A stretch of 64,000 nt of DNA, taken from assembly GCF_002699205.1 (NCBI RefSeq), contig NZ_PABT01000037.1, forward strand, positions 1-64,000. The letters are read 5' to 3'. A program made the translations under genes and the position numbers. Positions 23,471 through 33,614 of the stretch are shown here, in pieces. The notes beneath the pieces were generated by a model. The model worked only from the letters and a program-made list of their open reading frames with translations, was not told the DNA's origin and ran no database searches. This DNA comes from Allomuricauda sp. (GTDB taxonomy: Bacteria; Bacteroidota; Bacteroidia; Flavobacteriales; Flavobacteriaceae). Numbering within the stretch: position 1 is the stretch's first letter; each line of letters opens with the position of its first letter.

Positions 23471-24751
23471 ATGATTGTACAAGAACAAGAAGCGATAGAT
23501 AAAGCTATTGAGGCCATCACTGGCGACATCGGTGCATTGTGGATTACCGTGGCCGCCATTTTGGTGTTTTTTATGCAAGCAGGGTTTACTCTTGTGGAAA
23601 TAGGGTTTACCAGAAGTAAGAACAGCGGTAACATTATTATGAAAAATGTGATGGATTTAGCCGTTGGCTCCATTATGTTTTGGGCCGTAGGTTATGCTAT
23701 TATGTATGGTAGTGACCTAGTGGGCGGTGGATTTTTTAGATCAAGTCCATCAGACCAAGGATATTTCTTTTTTAGTGCAGATGATTGGTACAACCTGTTT
23801 TTCCAAACAGTTTTTTGCGCCACAGCTGCAACCATCGTATCGGGAGCTATTGCAGGAAGGACCAAATTTTCTACCTATTTGATTTTCTCTGCTGTACTCA
23901 CCACCTTAATTTACCCCATATCCGGTAGTTGGTACTGGCCTTTTGATGATGACGCATGGCTGAACACTGCAGGATTTGTTGATTTTGCAGGCTCTTCAGT
24001 GGTACACGCCGTAGGTGGTGCCGCTGCATTGGTAGCCGCCATCTTGGTGGGCCCCAGAATAGGCAAATACGTGGATGGAAAAGCACAAGCGATACCAGGT
24101 CACAACATGGCCTTTGGAGCCCTTGGTGTATTTATTCTTTGGTTGGGGTGGTTCGGATTTAACGGTGGTTCCCAATTGGCTTGGGGTGGCGACGACACCA
24201 TCGGAGCTACAAGTGTTATCATCAACACCAACCTTGCTGCCGCCATTGGGGCCATAGGCGCATTATTCTTTACTTGGGCCAGATACGGTAAAGCAGATAT
24301 TTCCATGACATTGAACGGAGCTTTGGCCGGTTTGGTAGGTATTACCGCCGGATGTGGTTCCGTTAACGCATGGGGAGCTCTTGCCATTGGTTTAATATGC
24401 GGTATCATGGTCGTCGTATCCATTGAGTTTATTGATAAAAAACTGAAGATAGATGACCCAGTGGGAGCCATATCTGTCCACGGAGTCTGCGGTTTCATCG
24501 GAACCGTACTTATCGGCCTATTTGCACTTGATGGTGGATTGCTTTATGGGGGTGATGCCAGTTTGCTATGGGTACAGACCTATGGATCATTGGCCTACAT
24601 TGTTTGGGCAGCTGTAGCATCCTTTATCGTACTCTTTATTTTAAAGAAAACTATCGGGCTTCGTGTTTCGGAGCAAGAAGAAATTGATGGCTTGGACATG
24701 CACGAACACGGTGTGGAAGCCTATCCAGAACACATTTCACAGGACAAATAA
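23471..24751 (+). CDS. amtB: Ammonium transporter (Amt family)
   Basis: 426 residues and 11 predicted membrane helices. The signature Asp-Phe-Ala-Gly-Ser-Ser-Val-Val-His-Ala-Val-Gly-Gly includes the first of the twin pore histidines, and Ser-Val-His-Gly-Val-Cys-Gly carries the second. The cytoplasmic tail (Gly-Leu-Asp-Met-His-Glu-His-Gly-Val-Glu-Ala-Tyr) resembles tails that meet PII. The gene pair PII-amtB is a conserved unit. Start and stop are well supported. Confidence 0.95.
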   Translation: MIVQEQEAIDKAIEAITGDIGALWITVAAILVFFMQAGFTLVEIGFTRSKNSGNIIMKNVMDLAVGSIMFWAVGYAIMYGSDLVGGGFFRSSPSDQGYFFFSADDWYNLFFQTVFCATAATIVSGAIAGRTKFSTYLIFSAVLTTLIYPISGSWYWPFDDDAWLNTAGFVDFAGSSVVHAVGGAAALVAAILVGPRIGKYVDGKAQAIPGHNMAFGALGVFILWLGWFGFNGGSQLAWGGDDTIGATSVIINTNLAAAIGAIGALFFTWARYGKADISMTLNGALAGLVGITAGCGSVNAWGALAIGLICGIMVVVSIEFIDKKLKIDDPVGAISVHGVCGFIGTVLIGLFALDGGLLYGGDASLLWVQTYGSLAYIVWAAVASFIVLFILKKTIGLRVSEQEEIDGLDMHEHGVEAYPEHISQDK

Positions 24752-24787
24752 ACGGTCCCAGACTCACAAAAAGATTGAAGAAAGAAA

Positions 24788-24815
24788 AACGGAGCGTTCT
24801 GCCAAACGCTCCGTT
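24788..24815 (+). terminator. Hairpin after amtB
   Basis: AACGGAGCGTT and AACGCTCCGTT form a perfect 11-bp stem around CTGCCA. It lacks a direct T-run, so it may be a partial terminator or an mRNA-end stabiliser between amtB and the porin gene. Confidence 0.55.
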
Positions 24816-24896
24816 GGATAACCTTTTCAATCAAACTCACAATTAATTATACAACTAACCGTCCTTCATAAAAGGACAACTTAAAATGATTATGAT

Positions 24897-25937
24897 ATGA
24901 AAACGATTATAAATACAAAATTCGTAAAAATTTTGGCTATCGCCATAATTTCAATGCTAACATTTTCAGCTTCGGCACAGGAAGAAGAAACAACTTCAAC
25001 GTTCAGCCTTAGTGGATCGGTCGATGCATACTTTAGAACAACTTTCAAAGATGCGGGAGATGCGGATACCGGAACCTTCACCTCATTTGCAAACCAGACC
25101 GGTTTTGCATTGGGCATGGCAAATTTGGTCGGAACTTATGACATGGGAGATACAGGTGTTGTGGTCGACTTGGTCTTTGGGCCAAGAGGTACCGAGGCCA
25201 CCTTTAACAACGATGTGCTCAACGGCATTATCAATCAAGCTTATGTTTATTGGAACGTATCTGAAAGCACTACCTTGACCATGGGTCGATTCAATACTTT
25301 TTTGGGATATGAGGTCATCGCTCCGCAAGCAAACTTCAATTATAGTGTTTCCTACCTATTTTCCAACGGACCATTTTCACATTTGGGCGTGAAAGCAGAT
25401 TTTGCATTATCCGATGATGTAAGTCTAATGCTGGCCGTAATGAATCCATGGGATACCAATGATATAAGTGATTCCGGTGAATATTCCCTTGGTGGCCAAT
25501 TGGGTGCCTACGGTCAATTTTTGAACCTTTACTATGATAGTGGAAAAAATGGAGGCCTTGGTTTTGAAATTGATTATACCGGAGGATTTGATATTTCCGA
25601 TGATTTTTTCTTTGGAATCAATGCTGCTTTCAACGACAATTCCGAAACTGGAACCGGCTTCTATGGTGCAGCTATTTATCCACAATTGACCACATCTGAT
25701 AGCTTTGCCATTGGACTTCGTGGAGAATACATGTCATTTACTGATGATGCCCTTGATGATGATGCCCCTGTCCTTGGCCTAACTTTAACAGGTAGTTTTA
25801 CAAAGGACAACCTTATCATCAAACCTGAGGTTCGTTTGGACAGCTGGGGGAATGATTTGGAACCATATGCAGACGGTGACGGAGGTTTCACAAGCAATCA
25901 ATCTTCATTCTTGGTTGCTGCCATTTACTCCTTCTAA
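24897..25937 (+). CDS. Outer-membrane porin-like beta-barrel
   Basis: 346 residues with a signal peptide ending in Phe-Ser-Ala-Ser-Ala-Gln (about residue 28). The mature part is rich in Gly, Asp and aromatics with regularly alternating strands and ends in Ala-Ile-Tyr-Ser-Phe, the C-terminal phenylalanine used by the BAM machinery. It resembles the porin (DUF1597/beta-barrel porin-2) group. Its place after PII-amtB, 145 bp downstream, suggests a role in nitrogen-compound uptake. Substrate unknown. Confidence 0.75.
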   Translation: MKTIINTKFVKILAIAIISMLTFSASAQEEETTSTFSLSGSVDAYFRTTFKDAGDADTGTFTSFANQTGFALGMANLVGTYDMGDTGVVVDLVFGPRGTEATFNNDVLNGIINQAYVYWNVSESTTLTMGRFNTFLGYEVIAPQANFNYSVSYLFSNGPFSHLGVKADFALSDDVSLMLAVMNPWDTNDISDSGEYSLGGQLGAYGQFLNLYYDSGKNGGLGFEIDYTGGFDISDDFFFGINAAFNDNSETGTGFYGAAIYPQLTTSDSFAIGLRGEYMSFTDDALDDDAPVLGLTLTGSFTKDNLIIKPEVRLDSWGNDLEPYADGDGGFTSNQSSFLVAAIYSF

Positions 25938-25960
25938 CGCCAAACAGATATGACACGAAC

Positions 25961-25995
25961 AAAAGCCTTATCCAATAGGATTAAGGCTTTTTTTT
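25961..25995. terminator. Convergent terminator between porin and DUF1684 genes
   Basis: AAAAGCCTTA-TCC and GGA-TTAAGGCTTTT form a long stem with one bulge, followed by T-runs on both sides. It overlaps the last codons of the DUF1684 gene. Confidence 0.8.
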
Positions 25996-26631
25996 GTCCT
26001 TGTTAAAATTTTTCACTCCTGCTCTCACTTTAGTTCTCAAATAATTTTGCCTTGGCACTAGAGGGCAGGAGTACTTTTTATTGTAAACACAGTAAGGATT
26101 GTACGCTTTGTTAAAATCAATTACCAAAGTATCACCTTCCGGAATGGACAAATCGATATATCTTCCCCCTCCATAGGTTTCTTCTCCGTTGGTATTATCC
26201 AAAAAAGGTAAAAACAAATAATCTTCATATTCTTCGTCCTCAATCAAATCAAGACTTTGGTACACTTCCAATTGGTGCTCACTTCCATTCAGTGTAAAAT
26301 GTGCAATTCCATATACAACTTCTCGGGTCTTTCTATCCGTGGTAGTGGGCATAAAAAACGGCTCCGCATCCGGAGTGCGCTCAAACCTAGCTTTCACGAT
26401 ATAGGTGGTGTCCGGTTCAAAAAAATCAAGTCCTTCAAAGTCCTTGCGGTATTTGTCAGGTAAAGGAGATGTATCCGGGTCCTTGAAGCTTTCGTTCTGT
26501 TCCTTCTGGTATTTCAGGATATCTGCGACCAAATCGGATTTGGCGGTTACCATCTCTTCATCGTCATGGTACTTTTTACCTTGCCCACAGCCTATTAAGA
26601 ATAACACAGAGCATAAGATTGCATATTTCAT
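25981..26631 (-). CDS. DUF1684 lipoprotein
   Basis: About 216 residues from the ATG at 26631, chosen because it starts the signal peptide Met-Lys-Tyr-Ala-Ile-Leu ending in the lipobox Leu-Ile-Gly-Cys. A longer frame to 26679 lacks this logic. DUF1684 marks are Tyr-Gly-Gly-Gly-Arg-Tyr-Ile-Asp, Leu-Val-Ile-Asp-Phe-Asn-Lys-Ala-Tyr-Asn-Pro-Tyr-Cys, and Cys-Pro-Leu-Val-Pro-Arg-Gln-Asn. The Asn-Pro-Tyr-Cys ... Cys-Pro-x-x-Pro pair could bind metal or form a disulfide. Function unknown. Confidence 0.85.
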   Translation of the reverse strand: MKYAILCSVLFLIGCGQGKKYHDDEEMVTAKSDLVADILKYQKEQNESFKDPDTSPLPDKYRKDFEGLDFFEPDTTYIVKARFERTPDAEPFFMPTTTDRKTREVVYGIAHFTLNGSEHQLEVYQSLDLIEDEEYEDYLFLPFLDNTNGEETYGGGRYIDLSIPEGDTLVIDFNKAYNPYCVYNKKYSCPLVPRQNYLRTKVRAGVKNFNKDKKKP

Positions 26632-26694
26632 TCCGTGGATTTTGATGCAAAAATACAGTTTAAACTCGGAAGACATCAAATCTTGTTTTACCCA

Positions 26695-28116
26695 TCAATT
26701 CTCATCCACCTTAATATCGTAGCGGGCTTCCTTCAAATATTTCGACACAAGTTCGTTGAATTCAGGCGTTATCCGCAACAGCGCAGTATTTTCAAGACTA
26801 TAGAGCTTTTCTTTGTCCTTATAACCCTTTTTCAATAGTTCTTCCAAATAGAACAATGAGGTTCCAAAATCATCATTTTTGGCGCTCAGGGAAATAATTT
26901 TAAAATAAAACTCGTAATTGTCCGGCTCTAAAATAGTTTTCAGCATATACAAGAATGCCAAGGCATCCTCGTCGACCACCTCTTCTGACAGTACAATATC
27001 GATATTGTCCTCGGCCAAGGCGTTTACATACCCTTTCAATCGATGGCCCATTTGTTTTTCAAAAGGTTTGGAACCGGAAATATACTTGTCAATTTCCCCC
27101 ATTTGATAGTTCCACCACCCCAAGTTATTGAAATTATGGGTGTAAATATCTTCCTCCATATAATATTGGTAATCTTCTTTGAGCATCGACTCCTGCAAAA
27201 ACGCAGCATTTTCCGCCCTTTTTTGCACCTTGTACTCCTTGCTCCTTCTCAAGTCCCTCTGGACCGACCTTAGGGAATCCATATTCTTCAAAGCACCGTA
27301 CATGGACATCATTTCCGTCATATATTGCTCAGCCCATAATAGATCGCCTATGTTTTTTAGTTGGTTCACCTTTTCTAGATCCTCTTGATATAACTTTTCT
27401 ATATAGATGGAGTCCTTGGCCATCCATTTTCTTCCCATCGCATCCAAAGTAAATATCTGCATCCCCTTTTCTATGTATGGAATCCCGGGCCATTGTCCAT
27501 TTCCATCATAGATCAAAACCTGGTTGGGAAACTTATATCGGTCCAAAAGCTTGGCATCTGTGAGCATAAAAGGATAATTATAGTTCTCTTTGTTGACGAT
27601 GCCCACAAAATGAAAGGGCTTTTTCATATCAATGAGTTCGCTATTGGACAACGAGGCTCCAATCGACATAACTCCATTGACCCCTTTAATAAGTACGGGG
27701 ACCAAGCTGGCAAACTGTCCTCCCGTCCCCTCTCCTGCCGTGTAAATTCTATCACTGTGTATTGGCAACATACCAGTAATTTTTTTTATGGTCTCACTGG
27801 TCAATATCATATTCTTGGTCAAGGAAACAGTGTCCATCAATTTTGGGGCGGCCAAAACATATCCTTCATTTTCAGCGGCCATGACAAACATGGAAAGGGC
27901 ACTTTTCTCTTTCCCCTCCGTGTCGAAAACCATGAGCAACGGCCACTTTTTATCCATCGAAAATTTCTTGGGGACATAAATGGAATAGGTGTTTTCGGTT
28001 GAATCGTTTACTGAGAGATCTTCAATTATCTCTCCCTTTTTCAAAACCATTTGCTGTGAAAAGACGGGAAGTGTACACCAAATAGCTAAAAACGGTAACA
28101 AATAAATTTTTCTCAT
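26695..28116 (-). CDS. Secreted alpha/beta-hydrolase-like protein lacking the nucleophile serine
   Basis: 473 residues: a signal peptide (about 1-20), then an esterase/PHB-depolymerase-like domain (about 45-240) starting Tyr-Ser-Ile-Tyr-Val-Pro-Lys. At the nucleophile elbow the sequence is Ala-Gly128-Glu-Gly130-Thr-Gly-Gly, so the Ser of Gly-x-Ser-x-Gly is Gly; the protein is probably not a classical hydrolase. The second half (about 250-473) is helical, TPR-like and charged. It may be a binding or scaffold protein on the cell surface or in the periplasm. A single gene, read on the same strand as its DUF1684 neighbour. Confidence 0.7.
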   Translation of the reverse strand: MRKIYLLPFLAIWCTLPVFSQQMVLKKGEIIEDLSVNDSTENTYSIYVPKKFSMDKKWPLLMVFDTEGKEKSALSMFVMAAENEGYVLAAPKLMDTVSLTKNMILTSETIKKITGMLPIHSDRIYTAGEGTGGQFASLVPVLIKGVNGVMSIGASLSNSELIDMKKPFHFVGIVNKENYNYPFMLTDAKLLDRYKFPNQVLIYDGNGQWPGIPYIEKGMQIFTLDAMGRKWMAKDSIYIEKLYQEDLEKVNQLKNIGDLLWAEQYMTEMMSMYGALKNMDSLRSVQRDLRRSKEYKVQKRAENAAFLQESMLKEDYQYYMEEDIYTHNFNNLGWWNYQMGEIDKYISGSKPFEKQMGHRLKGYVNALAEDNIDIVLSEEVVDEDALAFLYMLKTILEPDNYEFYFKIISLSAKNDDFGTSLFYLEELLKKGYKDKEKLYSLENTALLRITPEFNELVSKYLKEARYDIKVDEN

Positions 28117-28177
28117 AATTCAATTTTATCAAAAATCTAGCCAAAGTTTGTTCAGGAACCATCAAACCATTTAACCG

Positions 28178-28636
28178 CTATTTAACCACCTTGTTTTTTT
28201 TGATGGGTGCATTTCCTACAACATTGGAAAGTACAATATGGGTTCTACATTCGCCATAAACTATGAGTTCATCGATAAATTTTTCCAAATGTGCCTGATC
28301 TCGAAGTACCACCTCCATAATAATGTTTTCATTACCCGTGATCCTATAACAGTTCACCACTTCCTGAAAAGTTTTGACCTTGTCCAAAAATGGTTTTAGT
28401 TTCCCCATAAAAGCACGCAACATAATAATGGCCTTTAACTGGTATCCCGCCTCAACATATGAAATTTGCGCACCGTAGTGCTCGATAATCCCGAGGTCTT
28501 CCATCTTTTTTACACGCTCGGCCACAGCCGGCGGTGTCAACCCAACTTTTCTGCCAATATTGGCAAAGGATTCCCTCGCATTTTGCTGAAGATGATTCAA
28601 TATTTGCCAATTCAAGTCATCTATCTTCATATCCAA
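28178..28636 (-). CDS. Lrp/AsnC-family transcriptional regulator
   Basis: 152 residues. An N-terminal winged helix (about 5-60, with Asn-Ile-Gly-Arg-Lys-Val-Gly-Leu-Thr-Pro-Pro-Ala-Val-Ala-Glu-Arg-Val) is joined to a RAM/ligand-binding domain (about 70-145, with Arg-Ile-Thr-Gly-Asn-Glu-Asn-Ile). Proteins of this type sense amino acids and form octamers. No neighbouring amino-acid gene reveals its target; it is read away from a hypothetical gene. Confidence 0.9.
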   Translation of the reverse strand: MDMKIDDLNWQILNHLQQNARESFANIGRKVGLTPPAVAERVKKMEDLGIIEHYGAQISYVEAGYQLKAIIMLRAFMGKLKPFLDKVKTFQEVVNCYRITGNENIIMEVVLRDQAHLEKFIDELIVYGECRTHIVLSNVVGNAPIKKNKVVK

Positions 28637-28752
28637 AATAATTTACACTCATTTTTTTTGCTTTCAAAAGCAAAATCGAACATTAACTTTAGTAACAAAA
28701 GTAAAAAAATTTAATTCGTCCGTAATTTTATGGAACAAAATTGCTATCAAAA

Positions 28753-29154
28753 ATGGAGAGAAACTCCCTTAATTCCTTAAGCGTTTATCGCAAATCATTG
28801 GCGCTGCGTGAAATGAGCGAAGCCGTTGCAGCTTATTTCACCCAAAACAGGGAAATACTGTCTTTTCGTAAAATTGATTCCTTTAGAGACGACCTTTCCA
28901 AATCCCTATTGATCGATGCAGATCTGATCACCAAAGAGGTAGAACAAGCTGCAATGAGCAATTGCCATTCCTCTAGAATGAGGAGCCTTTCTTATGTAAA
29001 CATCATGACCCGTAATATTTTGGCCTATTGCAATGGGCTGGAGCGAGACGGAGTCAAAGAAAAGGAATACCTCAATCTACTCCGAAAAGAGATTCGAATA
29101 TTCAGGGTCTCCTTTAAAAAATGGAGAAAATCCCTGATCAATAAGAACGACTAG
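28753..29154 (+). CDS. Hypothetical helical protein
   Basis: About 133 residues from the ATG at 28753 (Met-Glu-Arg-Asn-Ser-Leu); an in-frame TTG at 28741 would add four. It is predicted all-helical and strongly basic, with Ser-Leu-Ala-Leu-Arg-Glu-Met-Ser-Glu-Ala near the start and Phe-Lys-Lys-Trp-Arg-Lys-Ser at the end. No signal peptide or membrane segment. It could be a four-helix bundle. TAATTTTA (about 28724), one base off TAnnTTTG, lies just upstream. Function unknown. Confidence 0.6.
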   Translation: MERNSLNSLSVYRKSLALREMSEAVAAYFTQNREILSFRKIDSFRDDLSKSLLIDADLITKEVEQAAMSNCHSSRMRSLSYVNIMTRNILAYCNGLERDGVKEKEYLNLLRKEIRIFRVSFKKWRKSLINKND

Positions 29155-29161
29155 CGGATTT

Positions 29162-32100
29162 TTACATATTTCTTCGGTACTGTCCCCCTACTTGGAAGAG
29201 GGCTTGCGTAATCTGCCCCAGTGAGCAGTACTTGGTAACTTCCATCAGTTTTTCAAAAATGTTTTCGTTGTTCGTTGCCACCTGTTGCAATTCGCTCAAC
29301 TGTTTTTCTGCTTCACGTCCCTCCCTTTTATGGAGATTCCTCAATGTTTTTATTTGGTTTTCTTTTTCAGTCTCGGTAGCTCTGATCACTTCCGCCGGTA
29401 GAATTGTCGGGGACCCTTTGGAACTCAAGAATGTGTTTACCCCAATGATCGGGTACTCACCGGAATGTTTCAAAGTTTCGTAATGGAGACTTTCCTCCTG
29501 GATTTTGGAACGCTGGTACATGGTTTCCATGGCACCGAGCACACCTCCCCGTTCGGTAATCCTATCAAACTCCATCAAAACCGCTTCTTCCACCAAATCC
29601 GTTAACTCTTCAATAATAAACGAACCTTGGATCGGATTCTCGTTTTTGGCCAATCCCAATTCTTTATTGATGATCAACTGAATGGCCATGGCCCTGCGCA
29701 CAGACTCTTCGGTAGGTGTGGTGATGGCCTCATCGTATGCGTTGGTGTGCAACGAGTTGCAATTATCGTAAATGGCGTACAATGCCTGAAGTGTGGTACG
29801 GATATCGTTAAAATCAATTTCTTGGGCATGCAGACTTCTTCCAGAGGTTTGGATATGGTATTTCAACATCTGCGCCCTGGGGTTCGCGCCATATTTCTCC
29901 TTTAAGGCTTTTGACCAAATGCGTCGAGCCACACGACCGATAACGGCATATTCCGGATCCACTCCATTAGAAAAGAAGAACGAGAGGTTGGGACCGAACT
30001 TATTGATGTCCATGCCGCGACTCAAATAATATTCCACATAGGTAAACCCATTGGAAAGCGTGAACGCCAATTGTGTAATCGGGTTGGCCCCAGCTTCGGC
30101 AATGTGATAGCCCGAGATGGATACCGAATAAAAATTACGAACCTGATGCTCTATAAAATATTCTTGTACATCCCCCATCAACCTAAGCGCGAACTCGGTA
30201 GAAAAAATACAGGTGTTTTGGGCCTGGTCCTCTTTTAAGATATCGGCCTGGACAGTCCCCCTGACTTGTTTGAGGGTTTTCGCTTTTATTTCCTCGTACA
30301 CTTCTTTTGGAAGCACTTGGTCACCCGTAACCCCCAAAAGCATCAACCCAAGCCCATTGTTCCCTTCGGGAAGATCACCATAATATCGAGGTTGCTCTAT
30401 CCCCTTATCCTTGAAAATGATTTTGATTTTCTTTTCAACTTCTTCCTCAAGACCGTTTTCTTTGATGTATTTCTCACAGTTTTGATCAATGGCGGCATTC
30501 ATAAAAAAGGCCAAAATCATTGGCGCCGGACCATTTATGGTCATGCTCACCGAGGTCATCGGACTACTTAGATCAAAACCTGAATATAATTTTTTGGCAT
30601 CGTCCAAACAACAAATGGAAACCCCTGCGTTCCCTATTTTTCCATAAATATCCGGGCGATGATCTGGGTCGTTCCCATACAATGTCACAGAATCAAAAGC
30701 CGTGGACAATCGTTTTGCGGGCATATCCATGCTCACGTAGTGAAAACGTCGGTTTGTACGCTCCGGACCTCCTTCACCCGCAAACATCCGGGTCGGGTCC
30801 TCCCCTTCCCTTTTAAATGGATACAAACCAGCGGTATATGGAAATTCACCTGGTACATTTTCCTGCAAGATCCATTGTAAAATATCGCCCCAAGCCTTGT
30901 ATTTGGGCAGTGCCACTTTTGGAATTTGACTGTGTGACAGGGATTCCGTATGTGTTTTTATCTTGACCTCTTTATCCCTAACCTTAAAAGAGTATATTTC
31001 CGCCTTGTAGCGAGCAACCTTTTCCTTCCATTTTAAAATAGCTTCCCAGTGATGTGGGTTCAGGTGCATTTTCACCCTATCAAACTCCTTGACAAGAAGA
31101 TGTGCCAATTCCTTGGTATCCTTATTTTTAACATTTGAATCAATCTCCTTTTCTTTCAATCCAGATTTATCCAAAAGTAAATCCTCCGCTTTTTCTTGGT
31201 CCATCTCCAAAACAGAGGCCAACGTCAAAAAAATACCATATAGCTTTTGCGCCACCTTGGCTTCCTCCTTGGCCTTGGCATCATAACTTCTATTGCTCTC
31301 AGCTATTTCTGATAAATAACGGGTTCGAGACGGTGGAATAACATAAATTTTCTCCGTCATCTCCTGTGTCACCTCCAAGGTGGATTTCAGGTTGGAACCT
31401 GCTTTTTCCACCAAGGTGTCCATTACCTTTTTGTAAAGGTTGTTCATCCCCGGATCATTGAACTGCGAGGCGATTGTCCCAAAAATGGGCAGTTCATCTT
31501 CGTTGGTATGCCATAATCCATGATTGCGGACATATTGTTTTTTCACATCACGGAGGGCATCGAGCGCACCTCTTTTATCAAACTTGTTGATGGCAACGAT
31601 ATCGGCAAAATCCAACATATCGATTTTCTCCAATTGGGTGGCCGCTCCAAATTCGGGTGTCATCACATAAAGTGAGACATCGCTATGTTCCAATATTTCA
31701 GTATCGGATTGCCCAATTCCAGAAGTTTCCAGAACGATTAAGTCAAATTTTGCGGCCTTCAGTACCTCAACGGCTTCGGAAACATATTTGGACAGGGCCA
31801 AATTGGATTGACGCGTGGCCAAGGAACGCATATACACCCTATTGTTATTGATGGCATTCATTCGGATTCTATCTCCCAAGAGTGCACCACCAGTTTTTCT
31901 TTTCGACGGATCCACCGAAACTATCCCGATGTGCTTATCGGGAAAATCCAGCAAAAACCTACGGACCAATTCATCCACCAAACTGGATTTACCTGCTCCC
32001 CCGGTACCCGTAATTCCCAAAACAGGTACATTGCCCTGTCTTTTCTGTATTGTTGGTTGAAATTTTTCAAATTCTTCATGGCGGTTCTCTGCCAAGGAAA

Positions 32101-32620
32101 TCAATCTGGCCAAAGTATTGGGGCACTTCCCGTCCAATTCATTTTCCAAGGATTTTCCTTTTGCAAGGTGTAAATCCGGGACTGCCGTATCACACCGCTC
32201 GACCAAATCATTGATCATACCCTGAAGCCCCATTTCCCTACCATCATCTGGGGAATAAATCCGTTCGATACCATAATCCATCAGCTCTTTTATTTCCTCT
32301 GGAAGGATAACACCGCCACCGCCACCAAATATTTTGATATGCCCTGCCCCTCTTTCTTTGAGCAAATCGAACATATACCTAAAATACTCGTTGTGCCCAC
32401 CTTGGTACGAGGTCATTGCAATTGCATTGGCATCCTCTTGAATGGCACAGTCAACAACTTCGGCAACACTCCTATCGTGTCCCAAATGAATCACCTCCAC
32501 ACCAGTGGCCTGGATAATCCTTCGCATGATATTAATGGCCGCATCATGACCATCAAATAAAGAAGCAGCGGTTACAATTCTTATTTTATGTTTGGGCTTG
32601 TAGGGCTTTATTTGTTCCAT
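29162..32620 (-). CDS. icmF: Fused isobutyryl-CoA mutase IcmF (B12 domain, G-protein chaperone, mutase)
   Basis: 1152 residues from the ATG at 32620 (Met-Glu-Gln-Ile-Lys-Pro-Tyr); the longer frame to 32737 adds 39 non-conserved residues. Order: B12-binding domain (Asp-Gly-His-Asp-Ala-Ala, Gly-Gly-Gly-Gly), MeaB-like GTPase (Gly-Thr-Gly-Gly-Ala-Gly-Lys-Ser-Ser; Asn-Lys-Phe-Asp), linker, and a large TIM-barrel mutase domain. Where methylmalonyl-CoA mutases keep the carboxylate-binding Arg207 (Val-Arg-Asn-Thr), this protein has Ala-Gln-Asn-Thr, as in isobutyryl/isovaleryl-type mutases. It would interconvert isobutyryl-CoA and butyryl-CoA with adenosylcobalamin, and the G domain supports cofactor loading. 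It is divergent from purU. Confidence 0.9.
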   Translation of the reverse strand: MEQIKPYKPKHKIRIVTAASLFDGHDAAINIMRRIIQATGVEVIHLGHDRSVAEVVDCAIQEDANAIAMTSYQGGHNEYFRYMFDLLKERGAGHIKIFGGGGGVILPEEIKELMDYGIERIYSPDDGREMGLQGMINDLVERCDTAVPDLHLAKGKSLENELDGKCPNTLARLISLAENRHEEFEKFQPTIQKRQGNVPVLGITGTGGAGKSSLVDELVRRFLLDFPDKHIGIVSVDPSKRKTGGALLGDRIRMNAINNNRVYMRSLATRQSNLALSKYVSEAVEVLKAAKFDLIVLETSGIGQSDTEILEHSDVSLYVMTPEFGAATQLEKIDMLDFADIVAINKFDKRGALDALRDVKKQYVRNHGLWHTNEDELPIFGTIASQFNDPGMNNLYKKVMDTLVEKAGSNLKSTLEVTQEMTEKIYVIPPSRTRYLSEIAESNRSYDAKAKEEAKVAQKLYGIFLTLASVLEMDQEKAEDLLLDKSGLKEKEIDSNVKNKDTKELAHLLVKEFDRVKMHLNPHHWEAILKWKEKVARYKAEIYSFKVRDKEVKIKTHTESLSHSQIPKVALPKYKAWGDILQWILQENVPGEFPYTAGLYPFKREGEDPTRMFAGEGGPERTNRRFHYVSMDMPAKRLSTAFDSVTLYGNDPDHRPDIYGKIGNAGVSICCLDDAKKLYSGFDLSSPMTSVSMTINGPAPMILAFFMNAAIDQNCEKYIKENGLEEEVEKKIKIIFKDKGIEQPRYYGDLPEGNNGLGLMLLGVTGDQVLPKEVYEEIKAKTLKQVRGTVQADILKEDQAQNTCIFSTEFALRLMGDVQEYFIEHQVRNFYSVSISGYHIAEAGANPITQLAFTLSNGFTYVEYYLSRGMDINKFGPNLSFFFSNGVDPEYAVIGRVARRIWSKALKEKYGANPRAQMLKYHIQTSGRSLHAQEIDFNDIRTTLQALYAIYDNCNSLHTNAYDEAITTPTEESVRRAMAIQLIINKELGLAKNENPIQGSFIIEELTDLVEEAVLMEFDRITERGGVLGAMETMYQRSKIQEESLHYETLKHSGEYPIIGVNTFLSSKGSPTILPAEVIRATETEKENQIKTLRNLHKREGREAEKQLSELQQVATNNENIFEKLMEVTKYCSLGQITQALFQVGGQYRRNM

Positions 32621-32762
32621 CTGCAATAAAAGGTCTGATTTCGCTCTGCAATTTACAGAAAATGCAACTAAAAATTGATTTTGATTAAGATTATACAAAA
32701 AATAATAAAAGTCTGGGCTTCTTTTTTTGAATAGCATAATTTTACCCGTTCAAATGTATTCC

Positions 32763-33611
32763 ATGAAGCTGACCATACTAATAAACTGCCCGGACCAATC
32801 GGGAATTATTCGCTCCGTGACCACTTTTATCCATCAGCAAAAAGGCAACGTAGTGTATCTTGACCAACATGTGGATAAACAGGCCGGAGTATTTTTCATG
32901 CGTTTGAAAAGTGAGTTTGGGCAAGAAATTGACCTTGATTCCTTTAAAAAGGATTTTGGAAAGGAACTGGCAACGGGTTTTAAGATGGAATGGGATGCCT
33001 ACACTGATGAGTACAAACCAAAAATGGCCATTTTTGTTTCCAAATATAACCATTGCCTTTATGATCTATTGAGCAGGTACAATTCTGGGGAACTTTCGGT
33101 TGAAATTCCTTTTATATTGAGCAACCATCAAGATTTGGAATATGTGGCAGAGCAATTCAACATTCCCTTTTACCACATTCCCGTAACCAAGGACAACAAA
33201 GCGGAAGCCGAGGATAGGCAACTTGAATTATTACAAAGGTATGATGTGGATTTTATAGTATTGGCCAGATACATGCAAATAGTATCTCCAAAACTGATAG
33301 ACGTTTATCCACAGAAAATCATAAATATCCACCATTCTTTTTTACCTGCCTTTGCCGGGGCCAAGCCCTACCATGCGGCGTTCGAACGGGGGGTGAAAAT
33401 TATTGGTGCCACCAGCCATTATGTTACCGAGGATTTGGATGCTGGCCCTATCATTGTGCAAGATGTCACCGCAGTCTCGCACACCCACTCCGTAAAGGAT
33501 TTTATTGCGAAAGGAAGGGATTTGGAACGGATTGTGCTATCCCGGGCCGTTCAGCTCCACGTAGCACGAAAAACGATGGTCTATAATAATAAGACTGTGG
33601 TTTTTTCCTGA
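32763..33611 (+). CDS. purU: Formyltetrahydrofolate deformylase
   Basis: About 282 residues. An N-terminal ACT domain (Asn-Cys-Pro-Asp-Gln-Ser-Gly-Ile-Ile) is followed by a formyl-hydrolase domain with the catalytic Asn-Ile-His-His-Ser-Phe-Leu-Pro-Ala-Phe, Gly-Ala-Lys-Pro-Tyr, Gly-Ala-Thr-Ser-His-Tyr-Val, and Asp-Leu-Asp-Ala-Gly-Pro-Ile-Ile. It splits 10-formyl-THF into formate and THF, balancing one-carbon units and feeding formate to purine synthesis. ATGs at 32754 and 32763 are both possible; the second gives the tightest ACT start. A single gene. Confidence 0.9.
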   Translation: MKLTILINCPDQSGIIRSVTTFIHQQKGNVVYLDQHVDKQAGVFFMRLKSEFGQEIDLDSFKKDFGKELATGFKMEWDAYTDEYKPKMAIFVSKYNHCLYDLLSRYNSGELSVEIPFILSNHQDLEYVAEQFNIPFYHIPVTKDNKAEAEDRQLELLQRYDVDFIVLARYMQIVSPKLIDVYPQKIINIHHSFLPAFAGAKPYHAAFERGVKIIGATSHYVTEDLDAGPIIVQDVTAVSHTHSVKDFIAKGRDLERIVLSRAVQLHVARKTMVYNNKTVVFS

Positions 33612-33614
33612 TCA

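Noticed and set aside
32621-32737. N-terminal extension of IcmF by 39 residues
   Set aside because: It is not family-like; the ATG at 32620 gives the normal IcmF start.
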